From Listeria immobilis (GTDB taxonomy: Bacteria; Bacillota; Bacilli; Lactobacillales; Listeriaceae), in assembly GCF_014322765.1 (NCBI RefSeq), contig NZ_JAASTZ010000004.1, positions 124,001 through 188,000 on the forward strand: a DNA stretch of 64,000 nucleotides, read 5' to 3'. Shown here piece by piece: positions 30,236 to 40,417 of this stretch. Numbering within the stretch: position 1 is the stretch's first letter; each line of letters starts with the position of its first letter. Under the pieces are notes generated by a model. It made no database searches. It was not told where the DNA came from and worked only from the letters and a program-made list of their open reading frames with translations. The position numbers and the translations under genes are program-made.

Positions 30236-30351
30236 CCACGTTTCCTCCTTCAGTTCTTGAAACGATTGATCCTACTTATCTATTGTACTTAAAAACGAGT
30301 GATAAGTAAACAAAGAGAAACTGATATATTTTTATAACTTTTTCTTATAAC

Positions 30352-30382
30352 AAAAAAATGAACGGCATATTAATGCCGTTCA
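30352..30382 (-). terminator. Terminator downstream of rsbR3
   Basis: Minus strand TGAACGGCAT/ATGCCGTTCA followed by TTTTTTT, next to the stop codon of the STAS gene. Confidence 0.88.
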
Positions 30383-30391
30383 CCTCGATTA

Positions 30392-31195
30392 CTATATTCC
30401 TAAATTTCTTAATGCCTGTTCCAAAGAGCCAAATGAAGGTAATTTAGAAATACTGGATCCTACTTGAATGGTTCGCTGCGCAAAACTTGGCTGCATACCA
30501 GAAATAATTGGTGATAAGCCAATTAGTTTAAAGGATTGAATCATATCTTCCATGTGTTTTGTTGCTAAATCATCTTTTAAAATCGCGCTGGAAAAGTCAA
30601 TAACAATTGTTTCTATATCTAACTTATCCGCAGATTCAATTGCTTTTTCTTTCATAAAGTAACCACGATCATCATCTAAACTGCCGACAATTGGTAATAC
30701 ACTGATTGTTTCGGTAATCGGAATAATTTGCGTTGATAATTGAATGATTTCTTTTTGTTGTTCAGCAACTTTATTTAAGCTTTCTTGCATAAAACCTTCT
30801 AAAATACGTTGTTGAATTGAAGCTAAAATATCCTTGTTTTTCATCATAAATTGGACAATATCGGCATCCGAGTATAAACTTCCACCTTGTTCTTTCCACT
30901 CAATCAACTTAGTTAAAATGACCTTGTCTATTTCGTTCATATGCTGATGGATTTTTTTAATATCGGTTTTATCATTAAAGCGTCTTTTACCAATAGAATT
31001 AAAATTAGGTTTCTGTTCTTTAGTAATAGCATCGATAATCATTCCACAAGAGTTTCTACTTAGCGAACCAATAGATTCCTCTCCTTCTCCTGCATCAAGC
31101 CTAAGTTTATATTCATCAGTATTAGTGTAATATTCTTCATAAAAAGAATCTATCAATTCTGTGCGACGGCTAATTAATATCTGACTTATTGGCAT
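30392..31195 (-). CDS. rsbR3: Stressosome protein RsbR3 (RsbR paralogue, STAS domain)
   Basis: The 267-residue protein has an N-terminal non-haem globin-like sensor region (about 1-145) and a C-terminal STAS domain (about 155-262, VLPIVGSLDDDRG ... IVIDFSSAILKDD ... LSPIISGMQPSFA). RsbR paralogues form the stressosome that releases the SigB activator RsbT. By position this is lmo1642, called RsbR3. By my alignment the first phosphothreonine site of RsbRA (DTAR) is DDR here and the second threonine is serine, so phosphorylation control probably differs. Confidence 0.85.
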   Translation of the reverse strand: MPISQILISRRTELIDSFYEEYYTNTDEYKLRLDAGEGEESIGSLSRNSCGMIIDAITKEQKPNFNSIGKRRFNDKTDIKKIHQHMNEIDKVILTKLIEWKEQGGSLYSDADIVQFMMKNKDILASIQQRILEGFMQESLNKVAEQQKEIIQLSTQIIPITETISVLPIVGSLDDDRGYFMKEKAIESADKLDIETIVIDFSSAILKDDLATKHMEDMIQSFKLIGLSPIISGMQPSFAQRTIQVGSSISKLPSFGSLEQALRNLGI

Positions 31196-31207
31196 AATAA
31201 CTCCTTC

Positions 31208-31630
31208 TCATCTAGCAAAAATCAAAATATTATCATCATGTAGATTTTCAATCATTTTATTGATTTGTTCATCTGTTAGATCAAAATCTTCTAATAATCT
31301 TTTGATTGATTTATCATCTGTTTTAGAGAACCATTTTGCGAATGGACCAGCTGCATATAAAGCGCCATACTTTGGATTGTAAGCTTGCGGAATAACAATA
31401 GCTCCACTAAGCGATTGAAGTATGCCAGAAATAATACCAAATGCTTCTTCATTTACTGGACGTTCAATTTCGATGTTTTCTTTTTCAGCTAATGTTTCTA
31501 AGTTTTTATTATGTTTGGATTTAGCTAAAACTGAAATATCTTCTTTTTCATAGCCTTCACTTACCAACTTTTCGATAATTTCTTCTGCTGCTCCTACATT
31601 TTGAACTGCGAATACTTCCCATTTTTTCAT
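31208..31630 (-). CDS. General stress protein 17M-like (YflT family)
   Basis: A 140-residue protein beginning KKWEVFAVQNVGAAEEIIEKL, a pattern of the YflT/GS17M family, with a short central hydrophobic patch (GIISGILQSLSGAIVIPQ). Family members are SigB-induced in Bacillus; function unknown. Its ATG overlaps the stop codon of the SNF2 gene (TAATG), and rsbR3 follows 12 bp later, linking two stress-related genes. Confidence 0.7.
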   Translation of the reverse strand: MKKWEVFAVQNVGAAEEIIEKLVSEGYEKEDISVLAKSKHNKNLETLAEKENIEIERPVNEEAFGIISGILQSLSGAIVIPQAYNPKYGALYAAGPFAKWFSKTDDKSIKRLLEDFDLTDEQINKMIENLHDDNILIFAR

Positions 31631-34600
31631 TATTTTTCATCCCTTCCATTATCCAATTGTAAAATTTGTTTAATTTCTTCTGTGCTAAGTTTTCCTAGCA
31701 TTTGTTCGCCTGGTTGGATAAGTTCATCCACTAATGCTTGTTTTTTCTTCTGTAAATCAAAAATTCGTTCTTCAATAGTACCTTTTGTAATCATCCGAAA
31801 AACTTGGACGACACGTTTTTGGCCAATTCGGTGCGCTCGACCAGTCGCTTGTTCTTCCACAGCAGGATTCCACCATAAATCATATAAAATCACTGTATCC
31901 GCACCAACAAGATTTAGCCCTGTTCCACCAGCTTTTAAAGAAATTAAGAAAATGTCATTCTCCCCTTCATTAAAGGAATTTACCATATCTAATCTTGATT
32001 TCGCTGGCGTTTTCCCGTCCATATAAAAGAATGTTTGACCATCTTCTTCTAGTTTACGACGAATAATCGCAAGCATTCCTGTAAACTGGGAAAAAATCAA
32101 GATTCGCTTACCATTTTCTCTTGCTGTCTGTATTGTATCAAATAACTGTAGTAATTTACCAGATTCACCTTGATAATTTTCTACAAAAAGACTCGGATCA
32201 CAACAAATTTGACGTAATCGGGTTAAACCGGCCAGTAATTTAATGCGTTCTTCTCCTGCATTACCATTACTTTCTTCTAAGTCAGCTTGAATTTTTTCTA
32301 AATAAGCTAAATAGATGGTTTTTTGTTCATCGGTCAGTTCGGAATATAGATTTGTTTCGATTTTATCAGGTAATTCTTTTACTACATCTTGTTTAAGGCG
32401 GCGCAGTAAAAACGGACGAATCATTTTTGCAATATTTTCATATGGAATTTCTTTAAACTTTCGTAATGATGGGAAAAAACCGGGCATTAAAGTTTGATAA
32501 ATTGCCCAAAGTTCATCAATACTGTTTTCAAGCGGCGTTCCACTTAAAGCAAAAACATGATTACGCTTTAATGCTCGAACAGCTTGTGAGGCTTTTGTAT
32601 GATAGTTTTTAATTGCCTGTGATTCATCAATTATAACACTAGAAAAAGCGACATTTGCTAGGTTTAAAATATCTTGGCGCAACGATGGATACGAAATCAA
32701 ATAAACATGACCAGACTTCATCTCTTTCATTTCTGCCAAGCGCGATTCTTTTGTTCCATGTAAAACAGTGACAGGAATAGTTGGTGCAAATTTTTCGAGC
32801 TCACTTTGCCAATTGTATAGTAGCGATGCTGGTGTAACGATTAATACTGGCTTTAAGTTTGGATTTTCTTCTAGTTCTGATGCCAAAAAGCTAATGGTTT
32901 GAACCGTTTTTCCAAGTCCCATATCATCAGCCAAAATCCCACCCAGATTGTATTTAGCCAGTGATTTCATCCATTCAAAACCGGTTAATTGATAATCGCG
33001 CAACTCCGCTTTCAACCCTTTTGGCAAAGGAAAACTATCCTCTGATTGTGTCGTTATATCTGTTAATAATTCACGAAACGAGCGACTAAATTTATGATGT
33101 TCATCTTGTGTCCCTGCTCCTAAAATATCATAGATTTGCATACCGCGATAAAGTGGAACTTGCATATTGCTTTGGACATCCTTTTTACGAACCTCTAACA
33201 TTTGCAAAACGTCTTCCATTTGTTTATAATTTTCCGATTCAAGTGATAAGAAACGCCCATTTTTCAATCGATGATAGCTTCGTTTTTCACGTAAAGATTC
33301 TAGGACATTTTGGACTTCCGCTTCTGGTATACCTTTAAAATCAAAGGTCACAGAAAGATAATCGTTATCGCCAGAAACATCCAGTGTTGTTACTGGGCGA
33401 ACATTATCCTCTACCATTTCCTCTAGTCCGTCTTCCATATAAATTTCTGCGAATGCAGCTAGCTTTGGAATCGTCCGGTAATAAAATTGATATAGATCTT
33501 TTTCTTGCTTATTAACAATCATTTTTGTTCCAGAAAAATGAACAGGAGCGCTTTCTAAAATATTCATCACACGTGCTTCTTTCTCAACATCGCGAATCAT
33601 AATTTTCTCATTTTCTTCTTCTGTTGTAACAAAAGGGTCAAATTGTTGATTACCATAATGATACTCTAATCGTAAAGTATGCTCGCCGTATTCTAAAGCG
33701 ATAAATAGTTTGCAATCAAGTGGTTGTTGCGTAATACGTCCTTCAATCGAATCATCTAATTTTAATTTCCCACTTTTCTGTAAAGCAGGTAACACGTAGG
33801 AAACTACTTCACTTAATTGCGACTCAGAAAACTGTACGACTTCATTTTTTGTTACTTTATGAAACTCCACTAATGGTTTTAAAGACTCCCAAACTTCCGG
33901 TGTTGGAATAAAAAAGGTACCATCAAAAAAGAGTAATTGGTATGCTTCAAAAAAGATCGCTTGTTGTAAATCTTCCAGTTCCAGCTGATATTTATCATCG
34001 GCATTTTTTTTAAGCTCAAAAATAAAATCCAATTTATCATGTCGAACGGTTAGACCGCGGTATTTAATATCTTCTACACGCTCTTTCATAATAATACATA
34101 TCGTATCCCGACCAGACAAAAGTTCTAATAAACTACTTGCCATACTGGGCGGAATGGTCAAGTTTTTTTCTTCCGCGTAAGATTTATTCCAATAAAACGT
34201 ATCCGTATCATACATTTTCGCAATTTCACTAATTTGTAGTAGTTTTCCTAGGATTTTTTTGTCCTCTTCCGCAAAAAAATGTTCGTTTGGATCATAAGCA
34301 AAATTTTTCGTAAACACGAGCCATTGCCGGTCACGTACTGCTGCAAGAAAGGTATTCATATTTTTTACAACATAGGTCCGTTCAGTCCCAACTTTCACTT
34401 CAATGGTCATTATATAGCTTGATTCATCTGGCTTTAGACGAACAATATATTGCGTTAAAAGTGGTGTTTTATTCGTATTATCTTCTTCTACATCGAGCTG
34501 TTGCGCCATATTTTGCTGAAAAAGGGATAGAAGTGTATTGGATTCTTGTGTTAAAATTCGATTTTTAAAATCTTGCTTTGCTTTTTTTTGCTTTTCTTTT

Positions 34601-34848
34601 TCCATTTTTAAGTGTGTCGCATAAATATGCTTACAAATTGCGTTTAGCTGAAACTCTGCACAACTGCAAGCATAATTTTCATTTCCAGCATCTTCTACCA
34701 CATTTTGATCAATAAAATATGTTAGCAAATGATCTGATGCATCCTTTTCAGCAAACTGAATAATTTCTCCGTCTTCCATCAGTTTTTTTCCGGCTTGCTT
34801 GACACTATATGGAATCATTTTATTTTGAATTGCGGTAAAGTGCTCCAT
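31630..34848 (-). CDS. SNF2-family helicase with SWIM zinc finger
   Basis: About 1072 residues. An N-terminal SWIM zinc finger (CSCAEFQLNAICKH, near residue 60) precedes a long middle region and a C-terminal Swi2/Snf2 ATPase: Walker A DDMGLGKTVQ, Walker B DESQ, ALSGTPLENS, then SLKAGGTGLNL and GRAHRIGQ. Such proteins move along double-stranded DNA and remodel bound proteins. Start ATG at 34848 (MEHFTAIQN) is favoured by GGGAGG ten bases upstream; a frame from 34866 has no such site. It lies next to sbcCD, which suggests DNA repair or recombination (inference). Confidence 0.92.
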   Translation of the reverse strand: MEHFTAIQNKMIPYSVKQAGKKLMEDGEIIQFAEKDASDHLLTYFIDQNVVEDAGNENYACSCAEFQLNAICKHIYATHLKMEKEKQKKAKQDFKNRILTQESNTLLSLFQQNMAQQLDVEEDNTNKTPLLTQYIVRLKPDESSYIMTIEVKVGTERTYVVKNMNTFLAAVRDRQWLVFTKNFAYDPNEHFFAEEDKKILGKLLQISEIAKMYDTDTFYWNKSYAEEKNLTIPPSMASSLLELLSGRDTICIIMKERVEDIKYRGLTVRHDKLDFIFELKKNADDKYQLELEDLQQAIFFEAYQLLFFDGTFFIPTPEVWESLKPLVEFHKVTKNEVVQFSESQLSEVVSYVLPALQKSGKLKLDDSIEGRITQQPLDCKLFIALEYGEHTLRLEYHYGNQQFDPFVTTEEENEKIMIRDVEKEARVMNILESAPVHFSGTKMIVNKQEKDLYQFYYRTIPKLAAFAEIYMEDGLEEMVEDNVRPVTTLDVSGDNDYLSVTFDFKGIPEAEVQNVLESLREKRSYHRLKNGRFLSLESENYKQMEDVLQMLEVRKKDVQSNMQVPLYRGMQIYDILGAGTQDEHHKFSRSFRELLTDITTQSEDSFPLPKGLKAELRDYQLTGFEWMKSLAKYNLGGILADDMGLGKTVQTISFLASELEENPNLKPVLIVTPASLLYNWQSELEKFAPTIPVTVLHGTKESRLAEMKEMKSGHVYLISYPSLRQDILNLANVAFSSVIIDESQAIKNYHTKASQAVRALKRNHVFALSGTPLENSIDELWAIYQTLMPGFFPSLRKFKEIPYENIAKMIRPFLLRRLKQDVVKELPDKIETNLYSELTDEQKTIYLAYLEKIQADLEESNGNAGEERIKLLAGLTRLRQICCDPSLFVENYQGESGKLLQLFDTIQTARENGKRILIFSQFTGMLAIIRRKLEEDGQTFFYMDGKTPAKSRLDMVNSFNEGENDIFLISLKAGGTGLNLVGADTVILYDLWWNPAVEEQATGRAHRIGQKRVVQVFRMITKGTIEERIFDLQKKKQALVDELIQPGEQMLGKLSTEEIKQILQLDNGRDEK

Positions 34849-34933
34849 TAACTTTATTCCTCCCAAAAACCGTCCATTACTCTAAACTACTATTATATAG
34901 GAAAAGACGAGTGTCGGCAATGCAGGCAGACTT

Positions 34934-37900
34934 TTAGTTATTAGCTGTAATAAATTTAGTCGTACTACCATGATTGGTCGCTGTTACTTCCAATCTTGCA
35001 GAAATTCGCTCTTTTAGTTCAGGAACATGTGAGATAATTCCAACAAGGCGCCCATTTTCCTGTGTTTCTAGTAAACATTCAACTGCTACTTCCAGTGATT
35101 CTGGATCTAATGTTCCAAAACCTTCATCAATAAACATCGTCTCTAGTGAGATTCCCCCAGCCATTTCCTGCACCACTTCTGCTAGAGACAAAGCAAGTGC
35201 CAGAGAAGTTTTAAAGCTTTCTCCGCCTGAAAGTGTCTTCACATGACGGGTTAGTCCTGTATATTCATCAAAAACTTCTAATTCTAGACCGCTTTGGACA
35301 TTTCCTTTAGCTTTTTCAACTTTACGACGTAGCTCAAAACGTCCACTTGTCATTTTCGATAAACGATGATTCGCCCGGTGAATAATCGTATCTAAAAACA
35401 TCGCTAGTATATAACGTTCAAACGTGAGTCTACGTGGATTTTTACCACGTGCTACATCCGCTAACAAACCAATATCTGCATAATTGGCTTCTGCTTGTTC
35501 GACTGCTTGAATGCTTTTTTGGTAATTTTCCACGAGTTCTTTGCGTTTTGCTAATAATTCACGCTGCTTTATTGTGTCTTCTTCTAATTGCATTAATATT
35601 TGTTGTTTTTCTTTCATAAACAGTTCAAGTTGTTCGATATTTGGTTTTTGTTTATCTTTTAATTTTGCAGTTAAATCTGCTTGACGTGAAATGGCCAAAT
35701 GACGTTTTTTCTGAAACTCAGAAATTTGTGTTTCTAAACTTGCAAGCTCTTCCTCTGCCATTAAGGCTTGTTTATAAGCTTCATAATTTGAAAAATGATT
35801 TTCTTTCATCGCCTCTTTAAAAATTTCCCGCTGTACTTGTAAAGCCATTTTCGCATCTGCGGTTGTTTTGATAGCAATAGTTAAAGTGGATTCTAACCTA
35901 GTTGTTTCTTTTTCTGCCTGCTTGTACATTGTTTCCACATGTTCTTTTTGTGTTTCGTAGTCTTGAATATTTGTTTGCAGCTTATTTTTTTGCTTATCAA
36001 AAACAGCTTTATCTCGCATATCAACTGGGATAGATTGCTCTAGATAACTTAATTTCCCATTCGCTAATTGCACTTGTTGATGTAAGCTTTCTACTTGCTC
36101 TCCGATACTGTTTTTTTCTAATTCAGTTTCTTTTTGTTTGTTTTTCAATGTGTTTATTTTAGTTTGGATATTTTCTTTTTGAGCTATTTTTAATTGCAAT
36201 GCCTCGATTTGTTTTGTTAGTTCAATGGTTAATTGCTGTTGTTCCGCCAAGCTTTTACTTACTTCCTCTAAAGGGACATCTTGAATTTCCGCCCACTCAT
36301 TTAATTGCCAATCCAATTGACTAATTGTTTTTTCTGTAGTGGAAAGGGTTAATTGTTTGGCTTGTAAATTCGCTTTTGCCTGTTCTAATTGTTCTAGGTT
36401 AGCAGCTTCCTCCCAAGTTGCAAGTTCTGGATGTGTTAGTGAACCGCAAACTGGACAAGCTTCTCCGTCGTGCAAATGTTCTGCAAGCGTAGCGGCTTGT
36501 TCTTTTGCAAATTTTGTTTCTTCTTGTTTTATCATCGTTTCTATAGTATTTTTTTCTAATACAAGACGTGTAAGTGTTTGTTCTTCTGTTTGTTTTTGTT
36601 TCTCCCAAGCAATCATTTTTGTTCGTTTATTTATTAATTCTTGATTTTTTTCGATTTGTGTTTCCATTGTTGTTCGCTTTTGGATAGTTTCTAAATTAGC
36701 TACTTCCGCTTCGTTTATTTCATTTAAGCTTGCTTCTGCTGCTTCCACTTCTGCTAATAATGCCTGCTGTTTATCCATTACTTTTTGTAAAAAATCTACT
36801 TGTTCTTTCCACTCTAATTCCGTACGACGTTTTTGTACGGTAACTGTTTCTAATTCAATTATTTTTGGTTCCATTTCTTCTAATTGGAAAAGTTGACGTT
36901 TGTTAGCCTCAAGTTCTGCTTCGTGTTTTGCAAGTGTTTCTTTTTGTTTTTTTGCGTTTGCAAACTGTTCGGTTACTTTTTCAACATCTAGTGTAACTTG
37001 TTTTTCTCTCACTTCTGCTGTTTGTAGTTGTTCTTTCAAACGTAAACAAAGAGCATCTTGTGAACGTAAATTATTTGCTCTTTTCGCTTTTTCTAGCTGT
37101 TTTTCCATCGCTTGATAATAATCCAACGCTTGTTCTAGTGTTGCAACTTCCTCCGTATACAAATCCAAATGATGCCAATCAAGTAGCTGCTCTTTTGCTA
37201 GTGTTACTTTTTCCACTGCTTGACTAGTTTCTTCCCGAATAACAACTAATTTGTTTTCTAAATCAACTAAATGAGTCTCTTCTTGAGCAATGGCGCTTGT
37301 TTGAAGCGTGCTAATTTCGGCAGTAGTTTTTCCAGCGACTTCTATACCAGGTACGCTAAGTTCCGCTAGTTCGGTTACTTTCTTTCTAGCGTCAGTGACG
37401 AAAATTTCGGCTTCTTTTTGTTTTTTCCATAAAATATTTTCTACTTTTTCATAATAAAGCGTATGCGCCAACCGTTGTAAAATCACTTCTTTCTCCTTAC
37501 TATCTGAAACAAGTAATTCACGAAACTCTCCTTGTGGAATCATCAAAATTTGCCTAAATTGATCAACATTTAATTGGATTAATTCTTCCATTTTCGTATT
37601 AACATCTCGCACTGAGCTTGCTAGTAGCTTCATTTCATCCCCAATCAACTCATATAATTCTGCTTTTTGAGGAGAAATGGTTGTTCCGTTACCCCGCTGT
37701 TTGGCAATTTCCTGTTGTGGAATACGGCTAATTTGATAAATATGCTCCTTGAGTCTAAAAACTAGTGTCACTTCTGTAATCTCTTTATCTGTTGCAAAAT
37801 GACTACGCATCGAGAAACCCTCTCTATCAAACGTATTCGCCTTACCAAAAATGGCAAAGCTAATCGCATCAAAAATTGTTGACTTCCCTGCACCGGTTTT

Positions 37901-38005
37901 TCCAGAAATTACAAAAATTTGCTCATTACCAAGTTTCTCAAAATCAATTACTTCCTTTTTAGCATACGCTCCGAAAGCTTGCATAGTTAGTTTAATTGGT
38001 CTCAT
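34934..38005 (-). CDS. sbcC: Exonuclease subunit SbcC
   Basis: A 1023-residue SMC-like ATPase: Walker A GKTGAGKST near residue 36, two long coiled coils, the zinc hook CPVCG in the middle (near residue 515), ABC signature LSGGESFKTSLALALSLAEV and Walker B MFIDEGFGTLD. With SbcD it forms the Mre11-Rad50-type nuclease that opens hairpins and protein-blocked DNA ends. Overlaps sbcD by 4 bp. Confidence 0.95.
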   Translation of the reverse strand: MRPIKLTMQAFGAYAKKEVIDFEKLGNEQIFVISGKTGAGKSTIFDAISFAIFGKANTFDREGFSMRSHFATDKEITEVTLVFRLKEHIYQISRIPQQEIAKQRGNGTTISPQKAELYELIGDEMKLLASSVRDVNTKMEELIQLNVDQFRQILMIPQGEFRELLVSDSKEKEVILQRLAHTLYYEKVENILWKKQKEAEIFVTDARKKVTELAELSVPGIEVAGKTTAEISTLQTSAIAQEETHLVDLENKLVVIREETSQAVEKVTLAKEQLLDWHHLDLYTEEVATLEQALDYYQAMEKQLEKAKRANNLRSQDALCLRLKEQLQTAEVREKQVTLDVEKVTEQFANAKKQKETLAKHEAELEANKRQLFQLEEMEPKIIELETVTVQKRRTELEWKEQVDFLQKVMDKQQALLAEVEAAEASLNEINEAEVANLETIQKRTTMETQIEKNQELINKRTKMIAWEKQKQTEEQTLTRLVLEKNTIETMIKQEETKFAKEQAATLAEHLHDGEACPVCGSLTHPELATWEEAANLEQLEQAKANLQAKQLTLSTTEKTISQLDWQLNEWAEIQDVPLEEVSKSLAEQQQLTIELTKQIEALQLKIAQKENIQTKINTLKNKQKETELEKNSIGEQVESLHQQVQLANGKLSYLEQSIPVDMRDKAVFDKQKNKLQTNIQDYETQKEHVETMYKQAEKETTRLESTLTIAIKTTADAKMALQVQREIFKEAMKENHFSNYEAYKQALMAEEELASLETQISEFQKKRHLAISRQADLTAKLKDKQKPNIEQLELFMKEKQQILMQLEEDTIKQRELLAKRKELVENYQKSIQAVEQAEANYADIGLLADVARGKNPRRLTFERYILAMFLDTIIHRANHRLSKMTSGRFELRRKVEKAKGNVQSGLELEVFDEYTGLTRHVKTLSGGESFKTSLALALSLAEVVQEMAGGISLETMFIDEGFGTLDPESLEVAVECLLETQENGRLVGIISHVPELKERISARLEVTATNHGSTTKFITANN

Positions 38006-39129
38006 TCTACCTCTTCCTTTCTTGCAAGCTCGAAAATATTAGTTAATTTTTCCTTTTGTTCCTTTGTTAATTCTGTCCCATTAGTGTATTCAAAAAATTG
38101 ATCAAACAGTTCTAAATCATCTTTTTTCATCACTTCTTCAAAACTAGCTTGTGATTCTTTTAGTTGCTGTTTTTTTCGTTCTAAATGTAAAATATTCGGA
38201 TAAAATTGGCGCAATTTCCCCATTGGATCAATTAGCGCACCTTCATCCATTAGATTTACTTGAAAGAAATCATCTGGAGTTTCAACCAAATTCTCTGTAA
38301 GTTCTGCCAAAGTTCCAGAAATTATCCGCATATCATGTTTTGGTGTAAGCAAACGTTCTTCCACACATACAAGCGAATTCCCTTCGATTTCAACAATCCG
38401 CACACTTTTCTTATCACTCACTTCCGAGAAAGAATACTTAAGCGGAGAACCACTATAAAAAATCGACGGGTGATTTATCGCATGCGGATGATGCAAATGC
38501 CCAAGTGCTGTATAGGTAAAACCATCAAAGCAATTAGTCGACACACGGTCCACGTTTCCAATTGCCAGTTGTCGCTCTGAGTCACTCGGTAATCCTCCAG
38601 AAACAAAAGCATGTCCTACTAAAATTTGCGCCTTCTCTGGATTCCATTTAGTACGAATTTGTTTCGTTATCGCTTGCATGGCATCTTCAAAGCTTCGGAT
38701 GGATGTATCATTAAACGCCTCTCTAATAACGGCTGGTTCATGATAAGGCACCAACCAAACTTCTGCATCCATAAAAGGAATTGCTTCAAATTCAGCGCTA
38801 CATTTCCCCTTCATATAAAGTTTACTGCTTTCATACCACTGTGTACCAAATGACAGTCGTTCTGCGCTGTCATGATTCCCACTAATCGCGAAAATCGGAA
38901 TACCAAGCTCGACATTCCATTTTACTAATATATCGTTTAAAACGTTCACTGCATCCGCTGGTGGTATGGACCGGTCATATAAGTCCCCAGCCACAATTAA
39001 GGCATCAATCTTTTCCTCCTGAGCAATCTTCGTTATTTGTGCTAAAATATATTCCTGTTCCGCAAGCATTGATACTCCCGAAACAATTTTCCCTAAATGT
39101 AAATCAGCTGTATGTAAAAATTTCATCAT
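38002..39129 (-). CDS. sbcD: Exonuclease subunit SbcD
   Basis: A 375-residue Mre11-type phosphoesterase. Metal-binding motifs are all present: HTADLHLGK, GDLYDR, SGNHDSAER, VGHAFVSGG and LGHLHHP. It is the first gene of sbcDC. Start ATG at 39129; two ATG codons are adjacent and the first is taken. Confidence 0.95.
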   Translation of the reverse strand: MMKFLHTADLHLGKIVSGVSMLAEQEYILAQITKIAQEEKIDALIVAGDLYDRSIPPADAVNVLNDILVKWNVELGIPIFAISGNHDSAERLSFGTQWYESSKLYMKGKCSAEFEAIPFMDAEVWLVPYHEPAVIREAFNDTSIRSFEDAMQAITKQIRTKWNPEKAQILVGHAFVSGGLPSDSERQLAIGNVDRVSTNCFDGFTYTALGHLHHPHAINHPSIFYSGSPLKYSFSEVSDKKSVRIVEIEGNSLVCVEERLLTPKHDMRIISGTLAELTENLVETPDDFFQVNLMDEGALIDPMGKLRQFYPNILHLERKKQQLKESQASFEEVMKKDDLELFDQFFEYTNGTELTKEQKEKLTNIFELARKEEVE

Positions 39130-39241
39130 TATCCTCTTTTCTTTTTCCCGTAGATTATTTATTTTTAATGCAAAAGTTGTTATTTTTAAGTATACTAGAT
39201 ATAGTCTAAAAAAATAACTAGCAATATTGGGAGTGAAGAAG

Positions 39242-39850
39242 TTGTTTTATCATTTCGCAAAAAACCTCGTTCATTTTATTTTAATTATTCTTGGTGGGCG
39301 ATTTCAAGTACAAAATAAAGACAAAATTATTGAAGCACCTTATGTAGTTGTTTCCACCCATACGTCTTGGATTGAAATCTTATACCTAGGTTTCGCATTA
39401 TCACCAACGCCAGTTCATTATATGGCTAAACAAGAGCTATTCAAAGGAAAGATGCTCAACTGGCTAATGACTCACTTAAATGCCTTCCCAGTGAATCGTG
39501 ACAATCCAGGGCCAAGTGCAATTAAAGCACCTATTCGGATGTTGAAATCAGGTAAAGTTGTTGGTATTTTCCCTAGTGGTACAAGAAAGACAACTAACCT
39601 TCATCTAAAACGAGGCGCCGTGACGATTGCTCATAAAGCGAAAGTACCAATGCTTCCGGCTGTCTATGATGGTCCAAAAACATTTGGTGAAATCTTAAAA
39701 CGCAAAAAAATTATTATTCGCTTTGGTGACCCTGTCTTATTCAATGATACCGAACTTGACCAAAAAGAGCTACTAGAAGTTAAATCTCAAGAATTAATGG
39801 CAACTTTTGAACAATTACAAAATGAAATCAATCAAACGAAAAAGAAATAA
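39242..39850 (+). CDS. plsC: 1-acyl-sn-glycerol-3-phosphate acyltransferase (PlsC family)
   Basis: About 202 residues. It acylates lysophosphatidate at position 2 to make phosphatidate in the cytoplasmic membrane. Block I reads STHTSWIEILY, i.e. HX4E instead of HX4D, and block III reads FPSGTRK instead of FPEGTR; both differ from the textbook signature. I prefer TTG at 39242, which has GGGAG eight bases upstream; TTG at 39227 and GTG at 39233 are in frame but lack a spaced ribosome site. Confidence 0.82.
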   Translation: MFYHFAKNLVHFILIILGGRFQVQNKDKIIEAPYVVVSTHTSWIEILYLGFALSPTPVHYMAKQELFKGKMLNWLMTHLNAFPVNRDNPGPSAIKAPIRMLKSGKVVGIFPSGTRKTTNLHLKRGAVTIAHKAKVPMLPAVYDGPKTFGEILKRKKIIIRFGDPVLFNDTELDQKELLEVKSQELMATFEQLQNEINQTKKK

Positions 39851-39851
39851 T

Positions 39852-39895
39852 AAAAAAAGACCGCTTCCTTCCAAAAAGGAAAACGGTCTTTTTTC
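39852..39895. terminator. Bidirectional terminator between plsC and lipoprotein gene
   Basis: AAAAAAGACCG...CGGTCTTTTTT with inner TTCC/GGAA pairing; T-runs on both strands serve the two convergent genes. Confidence 0.9.
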
Positions 39896-39898
39896 TTA

Positions 39899-40417
39899 TC
39901 AAGAAGCTGTATCAGTTGTGATACTTGAAGGGTTTAGCCCTGCTTCTTTTAATACGTTAGCCAATGCTTCGTCCGCTTTAGCCATCGCTTCATCTGCTTT
40001 TGTTGTATCACGTCCACTAGCTTTAAGTGCATCTGATTCTTGTTTATAAGCAATGCTTAAATCTTCTACAGCTGTTTTAAAATCATCTGTATATTTACCA
40101 AGGTCAGGTGTTTTTTGACTAGCTAATTCAACAGAAACTTTTAATGCAGATTCACTTGCTGGTTTTGCAAGTGCTGCTAGTTCTGCTTCACCAGGTTTTG
40201 GATCTGCACCAACTGCTGCTACATAAGCATTATAGTCTGCGTTATTTGTGTCAATTACGTCTACCAAAGTCATATAATAATTTAGCACATCATCTTTCAC
40301 ATTGGTTGACTCAGATTTTTTTGTATCTTCTTTCTTGTCAGAACTACTAGAACCAGAACAAGCCGCAAGCGACAGACCTAGTGCTAAAGTTAAGACTACT
40401 AATAACCATTTTTTCAC
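39899..40417 (-). CDS. Small lipoprotein, unknown function
   Basis: A 172-residue exported lipoprotein: signal peptide with lipobox LAAC (cysteine near residue 20), a serine/aspartate/lysine-rich linker, then a helical domain of about 130 residues with many Ala, Lys and Asp. No catalytic motif is visible. GTG start at 40417 with AAAGGAGGA eight bases upstream. Its 110-base leader looks structured (see that entry). Confidence 0.82.
   Translation of the reverse strand: MKKWLLVVLTLALGLSLAACSGSSSSDKKEDTKKSESTNVKDDVLNYYMTLVDVIDTNNADYNAYVAAVGADPKPGEAELAALAKPASESALKVSVELASQKTPDLGKYTDDFKTAVEDLSIAYKQESDALKASGRDTTKADEAMAKADEALANVLKEAGLNPSSITTDTAS

Noticed and set aside
36339-37115. Cysteine/serine-rich frames opposite sbcC
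   Set aside because: Typical antisense shadows of the Glu/Lys/Gln-rich coiled coil of SbcC.
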